Assembly (NCBI RefSeq): GCF_000671395.1
Contig: NZ_AQQY01000012.1
Location: 1-64,000, forward strand
Source: Actibacterium atlanticum
GTDB taxonomy: Bacteria > Pseudomonadota > Alphaproteobacteria > Rhodobacterales > Rhodobacteraceae
Length of the DNA stretch: 64,000 nt
Direction: 5' to 3'
Made by a program: the position numbers and the translations under genes. Every line of letters begins with the position of its first letter. Position 1 is the first letter of the stretch. Positions 25,528 through 35,027 of the stretch are shown here, one piece after another. The notes below the pieces were generated by a model. It saw only the letters and a list, made by a program, of their open reading frames with translations. It was not told the origin of the DNA and searched no databases.

Positions 25528-26955
25528 ATGAGTGATCAGCCAACGTTCTTCGACGAGCTCCAATACCCATCAGGCGACCCTCGCCGCCCCTATGAAGACT
25601 TCCACGCCTGGTTCAGTGGCGAAGACCTAAAACGTCTGAAAAAGAAGTCATCCGAGGCGGAAACCTTCTTTAGGCGCACTGGGATTACCTTCAACGTTTA
25701 TGGTGAGGCAGAGGCAGACGAACGTCTGATCCCCTTTGATATCGTGCCCCGGATCATATCCGAACGCGAATGGGCCCGCCTGACCAAAGGCATTGAGCAG
25801 CGCGTGCGCGCCATCAACGCTTTTCTCTATGACATTTATCATCGCCAAGAGATCCTGCGCGCCGGCCGTGTCCCCAAAGAGCTGATCGCCAGCAACAGCG
25901 CCTTCCTGCCGCAGATGGTCGGCGTCACCCCTCCGGGCAACATCTATACGCATATCGTGGGCGTCGATCTTGTGCGTACGGGCGAAGATGATTTCTTTGT
26001 GCTGGAAGACAATGCGCGCACCCCGTCCGGTGTTTCCTATATGTTGGAAAACCGGGAAACGATGCTGCAGATGTTCCCCGAACTTTTCACCAAGATCAAA
26101 GTTCAGGAAGTTTCCGACTACCCCACCCGCCTGCGCCGGTCACTGGCGGCCTGCGCGCCAGCGGCGACATCAGGCAAGCCTGTGGTGGCGGTGTTGACGC
26201 CGGGCATTCACAACTCGGCCTATTTCGAACATTCCTTCCTTGCGGATAACATGGGGGTCGAACTTGTCGAAGGGCACGACCTGCGCGTTGTGGACGGGCG
26301 CATCGCCATGCGGACCACCCGCGGATATAAGCCGATTGATGTGCTGTATCGCCGGGTCGATGACGATTTCCTTGACCCGCTGACGTTCAACCCCGAGTCG
26401 ATGCTGGGCGTGCCCGGGATCATGGATGTGTATCGCTCTGGCGGTATTACCATCGCCAATGCGCCCGGAACCGGGATTTCGGACGACAAGGCGATCTACA
26501 GCTATATGCCTGATATCGTTGAGTTCTACACCGGCGAAAAGGCAATCCTGAAGAACGTGCCGACGTGGCGCTGTTCTGAGGCTGACAGTCTGGCCTATGT
26601 GCTGGACAACCTTGAAGAGCTGGTCGTGAAAGAGGTTCATGGCTCGGGCGGATATGGCATGCTGGTGGGTCCTGCGGCCTCGAAAAAAGAGATCGCTGCC
26701 TTCCGCGCCAAGCTGAAAGCCAAGCCCGACAATTACATCGCGCAGCCGACTTTGGCACTGTCGACCTGTCCGATCCTGACCAAGGCCGGGCTGAGCCCAC
26801 GCCACGTGGACTTGCGCCCCTTTGTGCTTGTCAGCCCCAACAAAGTCGACATCACGCCCGGCGGCTTGACCCGTGTGGCACTTAAGAAAGGCTCTCTGGT
26901 GGTGAACTCAAGCCAGGGTGGTGGCACCAAAGACACTTGGGTGTTGGGGGAATAA
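25528..26955 (+). CDS. Circularly permuted type 2 ATP-grasp protein
   Basis: A 475-residue ATP-grasp enzyme of the circularly permuted CPT2 class (former DUF404/407). Recognisable parts are the SDQPTFFDELQYPSGDPRRP start, FLEDNARTPSGVSYMLENR-like text near 165-185 (read here as VLEDNARTPSGVSYMLENR), and the ATP-binding KEVHGSGGYGMLVGP near residue 370. Such enzymes are predicted to join an amine or amino acid to a carboxylate using ATP. It is first in a tight four-gene operon with alpha-E, transglutaminase and Anbu. The product of the system is unknown. Confidence 0.9.
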   Translation: MSDQPTFFDELQYPSGDPRRPYEDFHAWFSGEDLKRLKKKSSEAETFFRRTGITFNVYGEAEADERLIPFDIVPRIISEREWARLTKGIEQRVRAINAFLYDIYHRQEILRAGRVPKELIASNSAFLPQMVGVTPPGNIYTHIVGVDLVRTGEDDFFVLEDNARTPSGVSYMLENRETMLQMFPELFTKIKVQEVSDYPTRLRRSLAACAPAATSGKPVVAVLTPGIHNSAYFEHSFLADNMGVELVEGHDLRVVDGRIAMRTTRGYKPIDVLYRRVDDDFLDPLTFNPESMLGVPGIMDVYRSGGITIANAPGTGISDDKAIYSYMPDIVEFYTGEKAILKNVPTWRCSEADSLAYVLDNLEELVVKEVHGSGGYGMLVGPAASKKEIAAFRAKLKAKPDNYIAQPTLALSTCPILTKAGLSPRHVDLRPFVLVSPNKVDITPGGLTRVALKKGSLVVNSSQGGGTKDTWVLGE

Positions 26956-26958
26956 CGC

Positions 26959-27900
26959 ATGCTGGGCAAGACCGCAGGGGGATTGTTTTGGATGTTCCGC
27001 TATCTGGAGCGTTCCGAAAACACCGCACGATTGATCGAAGCCGGGTTTCGCATCGCCTTGACCCGACCCGACGCCGCCGAGTCCGAGTGGGCCTCGGTGG
27101 TGGAAACCGCCGGAGTACGGGCCGGTTTCACCGATAAATACGACGCGTTCGAAGGGTCGGCAGTGGTGGATTACCTGCTGCGCGACACAACGAACGGATC
27201 GTCGGTGATGTCGTGTATTGAACATGCACGCTCGAACGCGCGGCTGGTGCGCACCGCCCTGACCCGCGAAGTCTGGGAAGCCGTCAACGAAAGCTGGATG
27301 GCCCTGAAAGAAGCGCTCAAACGCCCCATCCGCGAGGCCGACCTGCCCGGCGTTTTGGGCCTGATCCGGCGCCAAAGCGCCCTTGTGCGCGGGGCATTGC
27401 ATGGCACCATGCTGCGCAACGATATTTTCGACTTTGCCCGCATCGGTACGTTTCTGGAACGCGCGGATAACACGGCCCGCATTCTGGACGTGAAATACTA
27501 TGTGCTGCTGCCTGCCGTCAGCCAGATCGGCAGTTCTCTGGACAACGTTCAGTGGGAAACGATCCTGCGGTCGGTTGCGGGGCAGAACTCGTTCCGCTGG
27601 CTGAACGGTCCAGATATTTCGCCGCGCGAGATCGGCGATTTCCTGATCCGTGATGGCCGCATGCCCCGTTCGCTGAGCTTTTGCATCTCCAAGATCACGG
27701 GCAACCTGACCTACCTGGAAAAACAGTACGGGCAGGACTATGAATGCGTGAAACAGGCCCGCCTGCTGCACCACCGATTGGACAACACCCCGATTGACGC
27801 GATCTTCGATTTCGGGCTGCATGAGTTTCTGACCGACTGCCTGCGCGACAACGCAGCACTTGGAATGCAAATCGAAGAAGATTTCAGGTTTTCCGGCTAA
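26959..27900 (+). CDS. Alpha-E domain protein
   Basis: A 313-residue all-helical protein (alpha-E family, former DUF403). The N-terminus GLFWMFRYLERSENTARLIE and the repeated FLERADNTARILD near residue 165 are hallmark phrases, with acid-arginine pairs in helices. No enzymatic activity is known. Alpha-E proteins nearly always accompany CPT2 ATP-grasp and transglutaminase genes and may be a scaffold or a second half of the ligase. It starts 3 bases after the ATP-grasp stop and its own stop overlaps the next ATG. Confidence 0.92.
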   Translation: MLGKTAGGLFWMFRYLERSENTARLIEAGFRIALTRPDAAESEWASVVETAGVRAGFTDKYDAFEGSAVVDYLLRDTTNGSSVMSCIEHARSNARLVRTALTREVWEAVNESWMALKEALKRPIREADLPGVLGLIRRQSALVRGALHGTMLRNDIFDFARIGTFLERADNTARILDVKYYVLLPAVSQIGSSLDNVQWETILRSVAGQNSFRWLNGPDISPREIGDFLIRDGRMPRSLSFCISKITGNLTYLEKQYGQDYECVKQARLLHHRLDNTPIDAIFDFGLHEFLTDCLRDNAALGMQIEEDFRFSG

Positions 27901-28706
27901 TGCTCTTAAAAATCCGCCATCATACGACCTACTCATACGAACGCCCGGTCACCTATGGGCTGCAACAGTTGCGCCTGACCCCCAAGAACCGCCCCAGCCA
28001 ACAAGTGCTACAATGGCAGGTGCAGATAAACGGCGGCAAAAAAGAGCTGGAATTTGACGACGAGCATATGAACGAAGTCACTTTGATCAGCTTTGAGGGC
28101 GAGGGGCATGAAATCTCGATCACCTGCGAAGGCTTGGTCGAGACCCATGAAACCCACGGGGTCACCGGGCGGCATGCTGGGTTCGCTCCGCTGTGGATGT
28201 ATGAACAATCCACCGATCTGACACGCGCGGGCAATGAAACCCGCAAGCTGACTAAAGGGTTGATGACAGATTTTGATGATCCGATCCCCCGGATGCATGA
28301 ACTTTCAAAGCGTGTACTGTCGGCGGTGAAGTATGACACTGGCCACACCAATGCACGCACCAGCGCCGAGGACGCGCTGCAGGCAGGGCATGGCGTATGT
28401 CAGGACCATGCGCATATCTTCATCGCGGCGGCGCGCTCGATGGGCCTGCCAGCGCGCTATGTGTCGGGCTATCTGATGCTGGATGACCGGGTTGATCAGG
28501 ATGCCAGCCACGGCTGGGCCGAGGTTCATCTGGATACGATCGGCTGGGTCGGATTTGACGTTTCTAACGGGATCAGCCCTGATCAACGTTACGTGCGTGT
28601 TGCGACTGGGCTTGACTATGCTCAGGCGGCTCCGATATCGGGCTTGCGCATGGGGGATCACGGCCAGGAAACCCTGGACGTTGAAATCGCCGTGCAACAG
28701 CAGTGA
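27900..28706 (+). CDS. Transglutaminase-like cysteine peptidase family protein
   Basis: A 268-residue protein with an N-terminal bacterial transglutaminase N domain (beta-rich, about 1-90, beginning MLLKIRHHTTYSYERPV) and a papain-fold core. The catalytic triad can be placed at C167 (GHGVCQDHAHIF), H204 (SHGWAEVH) and D220 (WVGFDVSNG). In this operon type it is thought to be an amidase or peptidase acting on the product of the ATP-grasp enzyme. No signal peptide is seen, so it is cytoplasmic. Confidence 0.92.
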   Translation: MLLKIRHHTTYSYERPVTYGLQQLRLTPKNRPSQQVLQWQVQINGGKKELEFDDEHMNEVTLISFEGEGHEISITCEGLVETHETHGVTGRHAGFAPLWMYEQSTDLTRAGNETRKLTKGLMTDFDDPIPRMHELSKRVLSAVKYDTGHTNARTSAEDALQAGHGVCQDHAHIFIAAARSMGLPARYVSGYLMLDDRVDQDASHGWAEVHLDTIGWVGFDVSNGISPDQRYVRVATGLDYAQAAPISGLRMGDHGQETLDVEIAVQQQ

Positions 28707-28730
28707 CCCGCCGGGAAGGAAACTGAAAAA

Positions 28731-29471
28731 ATGACCTATTGTGTAGGGCTTCGGCTGAACGCCGGTCTGATCTTCATGTCGGACACGCGTACCAATGCCG
28801 GGTTGGACAATATTTCAACCTTCCGCAAGCTGCACAGTTGGTCCAAACCCGGCGAAGCCATGATCACGGTGATGACGGCAGGCAATCTGGCCACGACACA
28901 GTCTGTGATCAGCCTGCTGGACGAACGCACCAAAGCCCCCAGTGATCGCAGCCCTTCTATTCTGGAACAGCCCTCTATGTTTCAGGTCGCCCGTCTTGTC
29001 GGCGAAACCCTGCGCGAGGTAATCGCCGGGCAGGCCGATGAAGGCCAGCGCGCCGACACCGCCTTTAACGCCTCGATGATCATTGGGGGGCAGATCGGAG
29101 ACGGACAGCCACGCATGTTCCTGATCTATCCGGAAGGCAACTTTATCGAAGCTGCCGATGATACGCCGTTCTTTCAGATCGGCGAGACAAAATACGGGCG
29201 CCCCATTCTGGTGCGTGCCTTTGACCCGGACATGAGCTTTGCCGATGCGATCAAGTTGTTGATGGTGTCCTTTGACAGCACGATCAAAGCAAACCTGTCT
29301 GTCGGCTTGCCACTGGATTTTCAGGTGTACCGTTCCGACAGTCTTGAGGCCGGCGATATTCACCGCGTCGAAAAGACCGACACCTATTTCGAAACCATTT
29401 CAGATGGGTGGGGCGATGCGCTGAAACTGGCCTTTGACAGCCTGCCCGCTTTTGAGTTCGACGCCAGTTAA
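28731..29471 (+). CDS. Anbu (bacterial proteasome-homologue) peptidase
   Basis: A 246-residue Ntn-fold protein of the Anbu/BPH group, distant kin of HslV and the 20S beta subunit. After Met removal, Thr is the N-terminal nucleophile (MTYCVGLRL). The conserved Asp and Lys are in FMSDTRTNAGLD (D18 by gene numbering) and TFRKLH (K33), and the Gly of the oxyanion region is in VMTAGNLATTQ. There is no propeptide beyond the Met. It is last in the ATP-grasp/alpha-E/transglutaminase operon, 24 bases after the third gene, with AAGGAAA upstream. No HslU-like or other ATPase partner is nearby. Peptidase activity has been hard to show for this family. Confidence 0.9.
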   Translation: MTYCVGLRLNAGLIFMSDTRTNAGLDNISTFRKLHSWSKPGEAMITVMTAGNLATTQSVISLLDERTKAPSDRSPSILEQPSMFQVARLVGETLREVIAGQADEGQRADTAFNASMIIGGQIGDGQPRMFLIYPEGNFIEAADDTPFFQIGETKYGRPILVRAFDPDMSFADAIKLLMVSFDSTIKANLSVGLPLDFQVYRSDSLEAGDIHRVEKTDTYFETISDGWGDALKLAFDSLPAFEFDAS

Positions 29472-30349
29472 GCGGCGCTTAGCCCGGCGCTCAGCTCCAT
29501 CGCAAACTTCCCAGCGGCGACTGACAAGCCGCGCTCTGGCGCCTTGCACAGGGCTATTTCGGATGCGGGCATGCGCGCCAATGGCAACAAAGTGGCGTCA
29601 TGGGACCTCAGAAAACCCGTATCCACCATGGCTGCAAGACACAGCTGAGCCGAGGGCCGCTCGTCGCCCTGCGGCGGCATAGGGGCAGTTGTTTCCAACG
29701 CCGGGGTCAGCCGCGCGCGCTGCTGGTTGATACGGTGCTCAAGATGGCGCCGCAGGGCATGGCCGGGCGGGGGCAGGATCAGATCAAAGTTAGACAGGTC
29801 CCCAAGCCCCAGTTCAGTGCGCCCCTGCGCTGCCTCTCTGGCGACAAGCAGCTGCATCGGCTGCACCGCATGCCCGACGACTTCCAGCTCGGCTCTTTCG
29901 GGCGCGGCCATCAACGCCAGATCGGCTTGCAGCCCCAAAACGGCCGAAGCCAGCCGATCATCCGCCTTGGGCAAGACCGAGAATCGCACGCCGGGATGGG
30001 CCGCTCGGAACTTTTTGATCAGCGACATCAGCAATCCGTGCTCGAATCCACGACTCGTAGCGACCCGAATATGCCCAATTCGAACGCCTGAAAGGTCGGC
30101 AACCGTTCCGTGAGCGCGCTCTATTTCAGCAAGGTGCTCAATAAAGTGGCGATAGTATATTTCGCCAGCAGTTGAGAGTCGGACACCAGACGCCAGACGT
30201 TCGAAGAAAGGGACGCCAAGTTCTTCCTCAAGCGCAAGAATTTTTCTGTTCAGTGAAGACGGAGAAATCGTAAGCTTTTCAGCGGCTTTTCGGATTGATC
30301 CTTCGATCACGACCTCACGCAAAGCCGTATAAAGTTGCAGATGTCGCAT
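29468..30349 (-). CDS. LysR-family transcriptional regulator
   Basis: A 293-residue LTTR: helix-turn-helix in the first 60 residues (YTALREVVIEGSIRKAAEKL, TISPSSLNRKILALEEELGV) and an effector domain from about residue 85. The ATG at 30349 was chosen; a TTG at 30385 with AAGGTG upstream would add 12 residues. It is divergent from urtA, so it could regulate urea uptake. Nitrogen control by NtrC is the more common scheme and this link is only positional. Its stop overlaps the convergent Anbu stop by 4 bases. Confidence 0.87.
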   Translation of the reverse strand: MRHLQLYTALREVVIEGSIRKAAEKLTISPSSLNRKILALEEELGVPFFERLASGVRLSTAGEIYYRHFIEHLAEIERAHGTVADLSGVRIGHIRVATSRGFEHGLLMSLIKKFRAAHPGVRFSVLPKADDRLASAVLGLQADLALMAAPERAELEVVGHAVQPMQLLVAREAAQGRTELGLGDLSNFDLILPPPGHALRRHLEHRINQQRARLTPALETTAPMPPQGDERPSAQLCLAAMVDTGFLRSHDATLLPLARMPASEIALCKAPERGLSVAAGKFAMELSAGLSAA

Positions 30350-30488
30350 GTGATCAAACCCCGCCTGATGCAGTTTTCGCAACACCTTAGATCATATTTT
30401 GCACAAGACAGCACCACAAATTCGCAAGATTTTTGTTCGCCGACAGGGGACGCCTCCTCTGTGGGAAAGTTACAGGGACAAAACTCTC

Positions 30489-31754
30489 ATGATGAAAACT
30501 CTTCTTACCGCGACCGCGATGACCGCCGCGCTGACCGCTGCTGCCCAAGCTGAAATCAAAGTTGGTGTGCTGCACTCGTTGTCGGGCACCATGGCGATTT
30601 CGGAAACCACTCTTAAAGACACTGTTCTGATGATGATCGAAGAACAGAACGCCAAGGGTGGCATCAACGGCGAAATGCTGGTGCCGGTCGTTGTTGACCC
30701 CGCATCGGACTGGCCGCTGTTCGCTGAAAAAGCACGCGAGCTGATCTCGGATCAGGGTGTCGACGTGATCTTTGGCTGCTGGACCTCGGTTTCGCGTAAA
30801 TCGGTTCTGCCCGTAATCGAAGAACTGAACGGCCTGATGTTCTACCCGGTTCAGTACGAAGGTGAAGAATCGTCCAAGAATGTATTCTACACCGGTGCTG
30901 CACCCAACCAGCAGGCCATCCCGGCCACTGACTACTATCTGGAAGAACTGGGTGTTGAGAAATTCGCACTGCTGGGCACCGACTATGTGTACCCGCGTAC
31001 CACCAACAAAATCCTTGAGCAGTACCTGAAAGACAAAGGTATCGCCGAGGAAGACATCTTTGTGAACTACACCCCGTTCGGTCACTCGGACTGGTCCAAG
31101 ATCGTTGCTGACGTTGTCGCCCTGGGCGCCGACGGTAAAAAAGTTGGTGTGATCTCGACCATCAACGGCGACGCAAACATCGGCTTCTACAAAGAACTGG
31201 CCGCGGCTGGCGTTTCGGCGGATGACATCCCCGTTGTTGCCTTCTCGGTTGGCGAAGAAGAACTGTCCGGCCTGGACACCACCAACCTGGTGGGTCACCT
31301 GGCTGCATGGAACTACTTCCAGTCGGCTGAATCGGAAACCAACGACGCCTTTATCGAAAGCTGGAAAGCCTTCGCTGGCGAAGAGCGCGTGACCAACGAC
31401 CCGATGGAAGCCACCTACATCGGCTTCAAAATGTGGGCCGAGGCTGTTGAAAAAGCCGGCACCACCGATGTCGACGCTGTGCGCGAAGCCATGTACGGCC
31501 TGGAAGTTGAGAACCTGACCGGCGGCACCGCCGTGATGCTGCCCAACCACCACCTGGCCAAGCCGGTTCTGATCGGTGAAATCCTGGAAGACGGTCAGTT
31601 CGACATCATCAGCCAGACCGAAGAAGTGCCCGGCGACGCCTGGACCGACTTCCTGGCTGAATCGGCTGTTCTGAAGTCCGACTGGAAAGATCTGGGTTGC
31701 GGTATGTACAACACCGACACCGAAAGCTGCGTGCAGATCAAATCCAACTACTAA
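30489..31754 (+). CDS. urtA: Urea ABC transporter substrate-binding protein
   Basis: A 421-residue periplasmic binding protein of the urea/amide branch. A Sec signal peptide covers about 1-21 (MMKTLLTATAMTAALTAAAQA). Family features are IKVGVLHSLSGTMAISE, WTSVSRKSVLPVIE, FYPVQYEGEESSKNVFYTGA and the C-terminal GCGMYNTDT. These phrases are specific to UrtA rather than LivK or AmiC. It opens urtABCDE. A strong hairpin follows the stop, which would favour high urtA mRNA relative to the permease genes. Two ATGs (30489 and 30492) compete as start. Confidence 0.94.
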   Translation: MMKTLLTATAMTAALTAAAQAEIKVGVLHSLSGTMAISETTLKDTVLMMIEEQNAKGGINGEMLVPVVVDPASDWPLFAEKARELISDQGVDVIFGCWTSVSRKSVLPVIEELNGLMFYPVQYEGEESSKNVFYTGAAPNQQAIPATDYYLEELGVEKFALLGTDYVYPRTTNKILEQYLKDKGIAEEDIFVNYTPFGHSDWSKIVADVVALGADGKKVGVISTINGDANIGFYKELAAAGVSADDIPVVAFSVGEEELSGLDTTNLVGHLAAWNYFQSAESETNDAFIESWKAFAGEERVTNDPMEATYIGFKMWAEAVEKAGTTDVDAVREAMYGLEVENLTGGTAVMLPNHHLAKPVLIGEILEDGQFDIISQTEEVPGDAWTDFLAESAVLKSDWKDLGCGMYNTDTESCVQIKSNY

Positions 31755-31787
31755 GCCGACCCTCGGCTAAGTACTTTTACGTCTAAC

Positions 31788-31813
31788 GGAAGGGGGCATA
31801 CGTGCCCCCTTCC
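31788..31813 (+). promoter_or_regulatory. Perfect hairpin between urtA and urtB
   Basis: GGAAGGGGGCA pairs perfectly with TGCCCCCTTCC around a TACG loop (11-base stem). There is no T-run, so it is more likely an mRNA 3'-end stabiliser or partial terminator than a full stop. It lies 33 bases after urtA and 20 bases before urtB. Confidence 0.75.
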
Positions 31814-31832
31814 CCCCTCGCATCGGGCAGAC

Positions 31833-33791
31833 ATGACACGCACTATTTTTTATGGGCTTGGGGCCGCCCTGCTTTGGCTGATGACCGCAACGGTTTCGCT
31901 GGCACAATCCCCCATCCAGGACCTTCTGCAGACCTACGAGGCCGATCTGGCCAAACCTTCGCGCAAGTCCATCGGGACCGTGATCGAGGGGCTGATTGCC
32001 TCGGGTCAGCCAGAAATCCCCGAACTGCTGACCAAGTGGCGCGAGAAAGATGTCTGGCAGCGCAAAGACGACAAGCTGTTCTTTTACGGTGAAAAAATCG
32101 ACAGCAAGACTTACCGCCTGATCGACATCGCCACCGGTGAGGTCGTCGGCGAGCTTCCCAAGAAAGAGCTCAAACAGCTTAAGCCCAATTCGGGCGTGCG
32201 TGGCGTCATCGCCACGGCGCTGGTGCAGTTTCAGCTGACAGACCCGGACCGCGCCACGCGTGAGGCCGGTCTGACCGCGATTGAACGCGGCCCGGAGGCC
32301 AGCCATCTGGGCGCCCTGCGTGCCTCGATCTCGCCTGAAACCGATGCGGACCTAAAGGCCCGCAAAGTGCGGTTAGAGCGACTGCTGACCATTCCCTACG
32401 ATGAAGACAGCGCCACGCGTGTGGCCGCCATCGAAAGCTTCTCGAAAGACTTGGGCGTGGATGCGCGCGCCGCGATCAACCCGCTTTTGACCACCACCCG
32501 CAAAGCCGCGGCCACCCTGCCTGAAAACGCTAATATCGCCGCCGTTCTGGAACCCGGCGACGACCTAACCCGGGCTGAGGCATATGGCCTGTTGGTCGAC
32601 GCGGGCCTCGCCCCCGCACAGGTCCCCGCCAGCGCGCAAAAAGACGCGCTGATCGCCAATGTCGAAAACGGTCAGGTGGCGGGTGTGCCCGTTCATCAGT
32701 TAGACAATGACGCCGCCCGCGCCGACGCATATGCAAAGCTGGCCGCTGCAGGCACCGTGCCCCCCGCCGTGACCGAGACGCAAATCGACGAAGCGCTGGC
32801 CGCGAACGTCATCTTTGATGTCTACGCCGAACCCGACAACGCCGTCACCGATGCCGCACAAGAGGCGCTGAAATCCATTGAAACCCGCGTGTTCTTTAAC
32901 CAGATGCTCGATCTGGGGCTCGATGGGCTTAGCTTAGCGTCGATCTACTTTCTGGCCGCCATCGGTCTGGCCATCACCTTTGGCGTGATGGGCGTGATCA
33001 ACATGGCGCATGGCGAGTTCATCATGATGGGCGCCTACACGGGCTATGTCGTGCAACAGGTGATCCCCGACTACACCGTGTCGATCATCGTCGCCATTCC
33101 GCTGGCCTTTGCGGTAACTTTCGCCGCCGGTGTCGCAATGGAGCGTCTGGTGATCCGCTGGCTTTACAACCGCCCGCTGGAGACCCTGCTGGCGACCTTT
33201 GGTATCTCCATCGCGCTGCAACAGATCGCCAAGAACATCTTTGGCACGCAGGCGCGCCCGCTGACCTCTCCGGGTTGGCTGGACGGTGCGCTGGTGTTCA
33301 ACGACGTGGTCTCGATCAGCTACATCCGCATCGCGATTTTCGTGCTGTCGCTGATATTCCTGTGCGTCTTGCTGTTCGTGCTGAACAAAACCCGGCTGGG
33401 CCTTGAAACCCGCGCCGTAACGCAAAACCCGCGGATGGCGGCCAGCATGGGGATCAACCCCGACCGCGTAAACATGCTGACCTTCGGGCTTGGCTCGGGC
33501 ATTGCGGGCATCGCCGGTGTGGCGATTGGCCTTTATGCCAAGGTCACCTCGGAACTGGGCGCCGACTATATCGTGCAAAGCTTCATGACTGTGGTTGTGG
33601 GCGGTGTCGGCAACATCTGGGGCACCCTGTTGGGCGCCACGATGATTGGCTTCCTGCAAAAGGGTATCGAGTGGCTGAACCCCTCAAACACCCTGGCGGC
33701 ACAGACCTATATGATCATCTTCATCATTATCTTCATTCAGTTCCGGCCAAAGGGCATCATCGCCCTCAAAGGTCGCGCGGCGGGGGATTGA
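31833..33791 (+). CDS. urtB: Urea ABC transporter permease UrtB
   Basis: A 652-residue inner-membrane permease. Unlike LivH it carries a long N-terminal extension: a signal-like helix (about 1-25) and an extracytoplasmic helical region (about 30-350) rich in Ala. The permease core with about eight helices starts near residue 360 (LASIYFLAAIGLAITFGVMG, MAHGEFIMMGAYTGYV). The extension is usual for UrtB, although this one is long. It forms the pore with UrtC; UrtD and UrtE supply ATP hydrolysis. Confidence 0.93.
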   Translation: MTRTIFYGLGAALLWLMTATVSLAQSPIQDLLQTYEADLAKPSRKSIGTVIEGLIASGQPEIPELLTKWREKDVWQRKDDKLFFYGEKIDSKTYRLIDIATGEVVGELPKKELKQLKPNSGVRGVIATALVQFQLTDPDRATREAGLTAIERGPEASHLGALRASISPETDADLKARKVRLERLLTIPYDEDSATRVAAIESFSKDLGVDARAAINPLLTTTRKAAATLPENANIAAVLEPGDDLTRAEAYGLLVDAGLAPAQVPASAQKDALIANVENGQVAGVPVHQLDNDAARADAYAKLAAAGTVPPAVTETQIDEALAANVIFDVYAEPDNAVTDAAQEALKSIETRVFFNQMLDLGLDGLSLASIYFLAAIGLAITFGVMGVINMAHGEFIMMGAYTGYVVQQVIPDYTVSIIVAIPLAFAVTFAAGVAMERLVIRWLYNRPLETLLATFGISIALQQIAKNIFGTQARPLTSPGWLDGALVFNDVVSISYIRIAIFVLSLIFLCVLLFVLNKTRLGLETRAVTQNPRMAASMGINPDRVNMLTFGLGSGIAGIAGVAIGLYAKVTSELGADYIVQSFMTVVVGGVGNIWGTLLGATMIGFLQKGIEWLNPSNTLAAQTYMIIFIIIFIQFRPKGIIALKGRAAGD

Positions 33792-33794
33792 GTC

Positions 33795-35027
33795 ATGCAA
33801 AGATCGTTCTTCATGCGCAACCCTTCGGTGCTGATCTTCATCGGCCTGCTGGCACTGTTCACCCTGTTGGTGACCGTGTTCAGCGAGGCCTTCGGGGTCG
33901 GGGTCATCTCGACCTCTTTGGTCAAAACCTTGGGCAAAACCCTGTGCCTGTGCCTGATCGCCATCGCAATGGACCTTGTCTGGGGCTATTGCGGTATCCT
34001 GTCGTTGGGCCACTTCGCTTTCTTCGGGCTGGGTGGCTATATGATCGGCATGTGGCTGATGTATGAGCGCACCAAGGCGATTGTGGTGTCCTCGCTTGCC
34101 GAGGCCCCCCTGCCCCCAACAGCCGACGAAATCCGCGACGGTATCGGGACGCAGATCTTTGGCGTTGTGGGCGGGGCGGAAATTCCGCCGATCTGGTTTT
34201 TCGCCGACAGCCTGTTCGCGCAGCTTGTGCTGGTCGTCACCATCCCCGGCCTGCTGGCGCTGATCTTTGGCTGGTTGGCATTCCGGTCGCGCGTCACCGG
34301 CGTTTACCTGTCGATCCTGACACAGGCGATGACGCTGGCACTGGCGCTGTACCTGTTCCAGAACGACAGCGGCTTGCGCGGCAACAACGGGTTGTCGGGC
34401 CTACAAAACCTACCCGGTCTGGATGACGTGCCGCAGGCGACGATTTCGATCTGGTTCCTGTGGGCTTCGGCCTTTGCGCTGGGTTTGGGCTATCTGGTGG
34501 CGGCATGGGTCGTGGGCGGCAAGTTCGGCAGCGTGGTGCGCGGTATCCGCGACGACGAGGCCCGCGTGCGCTTCCTTGGCTATCACGTCGAAAGCTACAA
34601 ATTGGTGGTGTTCACCCTGACGGCAATCATCGCGGCCATCGCGGGGGCGCTCTATTACCCGCAGGCGGGCATCATCAACCCCGCCGAGATTGCACCGATT
34701 GCGTCCATCTATCTGGCGGTTTGGGTCGCCATTGGCGGCCGTGGGCGCCTGTATGGCGCGGTGATCGGGGCGGCGTTTGTCTCCTTGGTCTCCACGTGGT
34801 TCACCGGCGGTCAGGCACCTGACATCCCGCTGGGCTTCTATACGATCCAATGGGTCGACTGGTGGCTGGTGCTGTTGGGCCTGTCCTTTGTATTGGTCAC
34901 GCTGTTGGCGCCGCAAGGCATTGGTGGCTTGTTTGATCTGTTCACCAATCGCAAAACCCCTGAACGGGGCGGCGCGGATTTGGGGCCGGATGCCGGCAGC
35001 CTGCAAGAGAAGGAGGCCGAGCAATGA
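33795..35027 (+). CDS. urtC: Urea ABC transporter permease UrtC
   Basis: A 410-residue LivM-type permease with about ten helices. It includes DLVWGYCGILSLGHFAFFGL and the cytoplasmic coupling loop VVRGIRDDEARVRFLGYHVE near residue 245. The insertion around 85-125 (polar, Pro-rich) is typical of UrtC. It starts 3 bases after urtB and its stop overlaps the urtD ATG as ATGA. Confidence 0.93.
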   Translation: MQRSFFMRNPSVLIFIGLLALFTLLVTVFSEAFGVGVISTSLVKTLGKTLCLCLIAIAMDLVWGYCGILSLGHFAFFGLGGYMIGMWLMYERTKAIVVSSLAEAPLPPTADEIRDGIGTQIFGVVGGAEIPPIWFFADSLFAQLVLVVTIPGLLALIFGWLAFRSRVTGVYLSILTQAMTLALALYLFQNDSGLRGNNGLSGLQNLPGLDDVPQATISIWFLWASAFALGLGYLVAAWVVGGKFGSVVRGIRDDEARVRFLGYHVESYKLVVFTLTAIIAAIAGALYYPQAGIINPAEIAPIASIYLAVWVAIGGRGRLYGAVIGAAFVSLVSTWFTGGQAPDIPLGFYTIQWVDWWLVLLGLSFVLVTLLAPQGIGGLFDLFTNRKTPERGGADLGPDAGSLQEKEAEQ

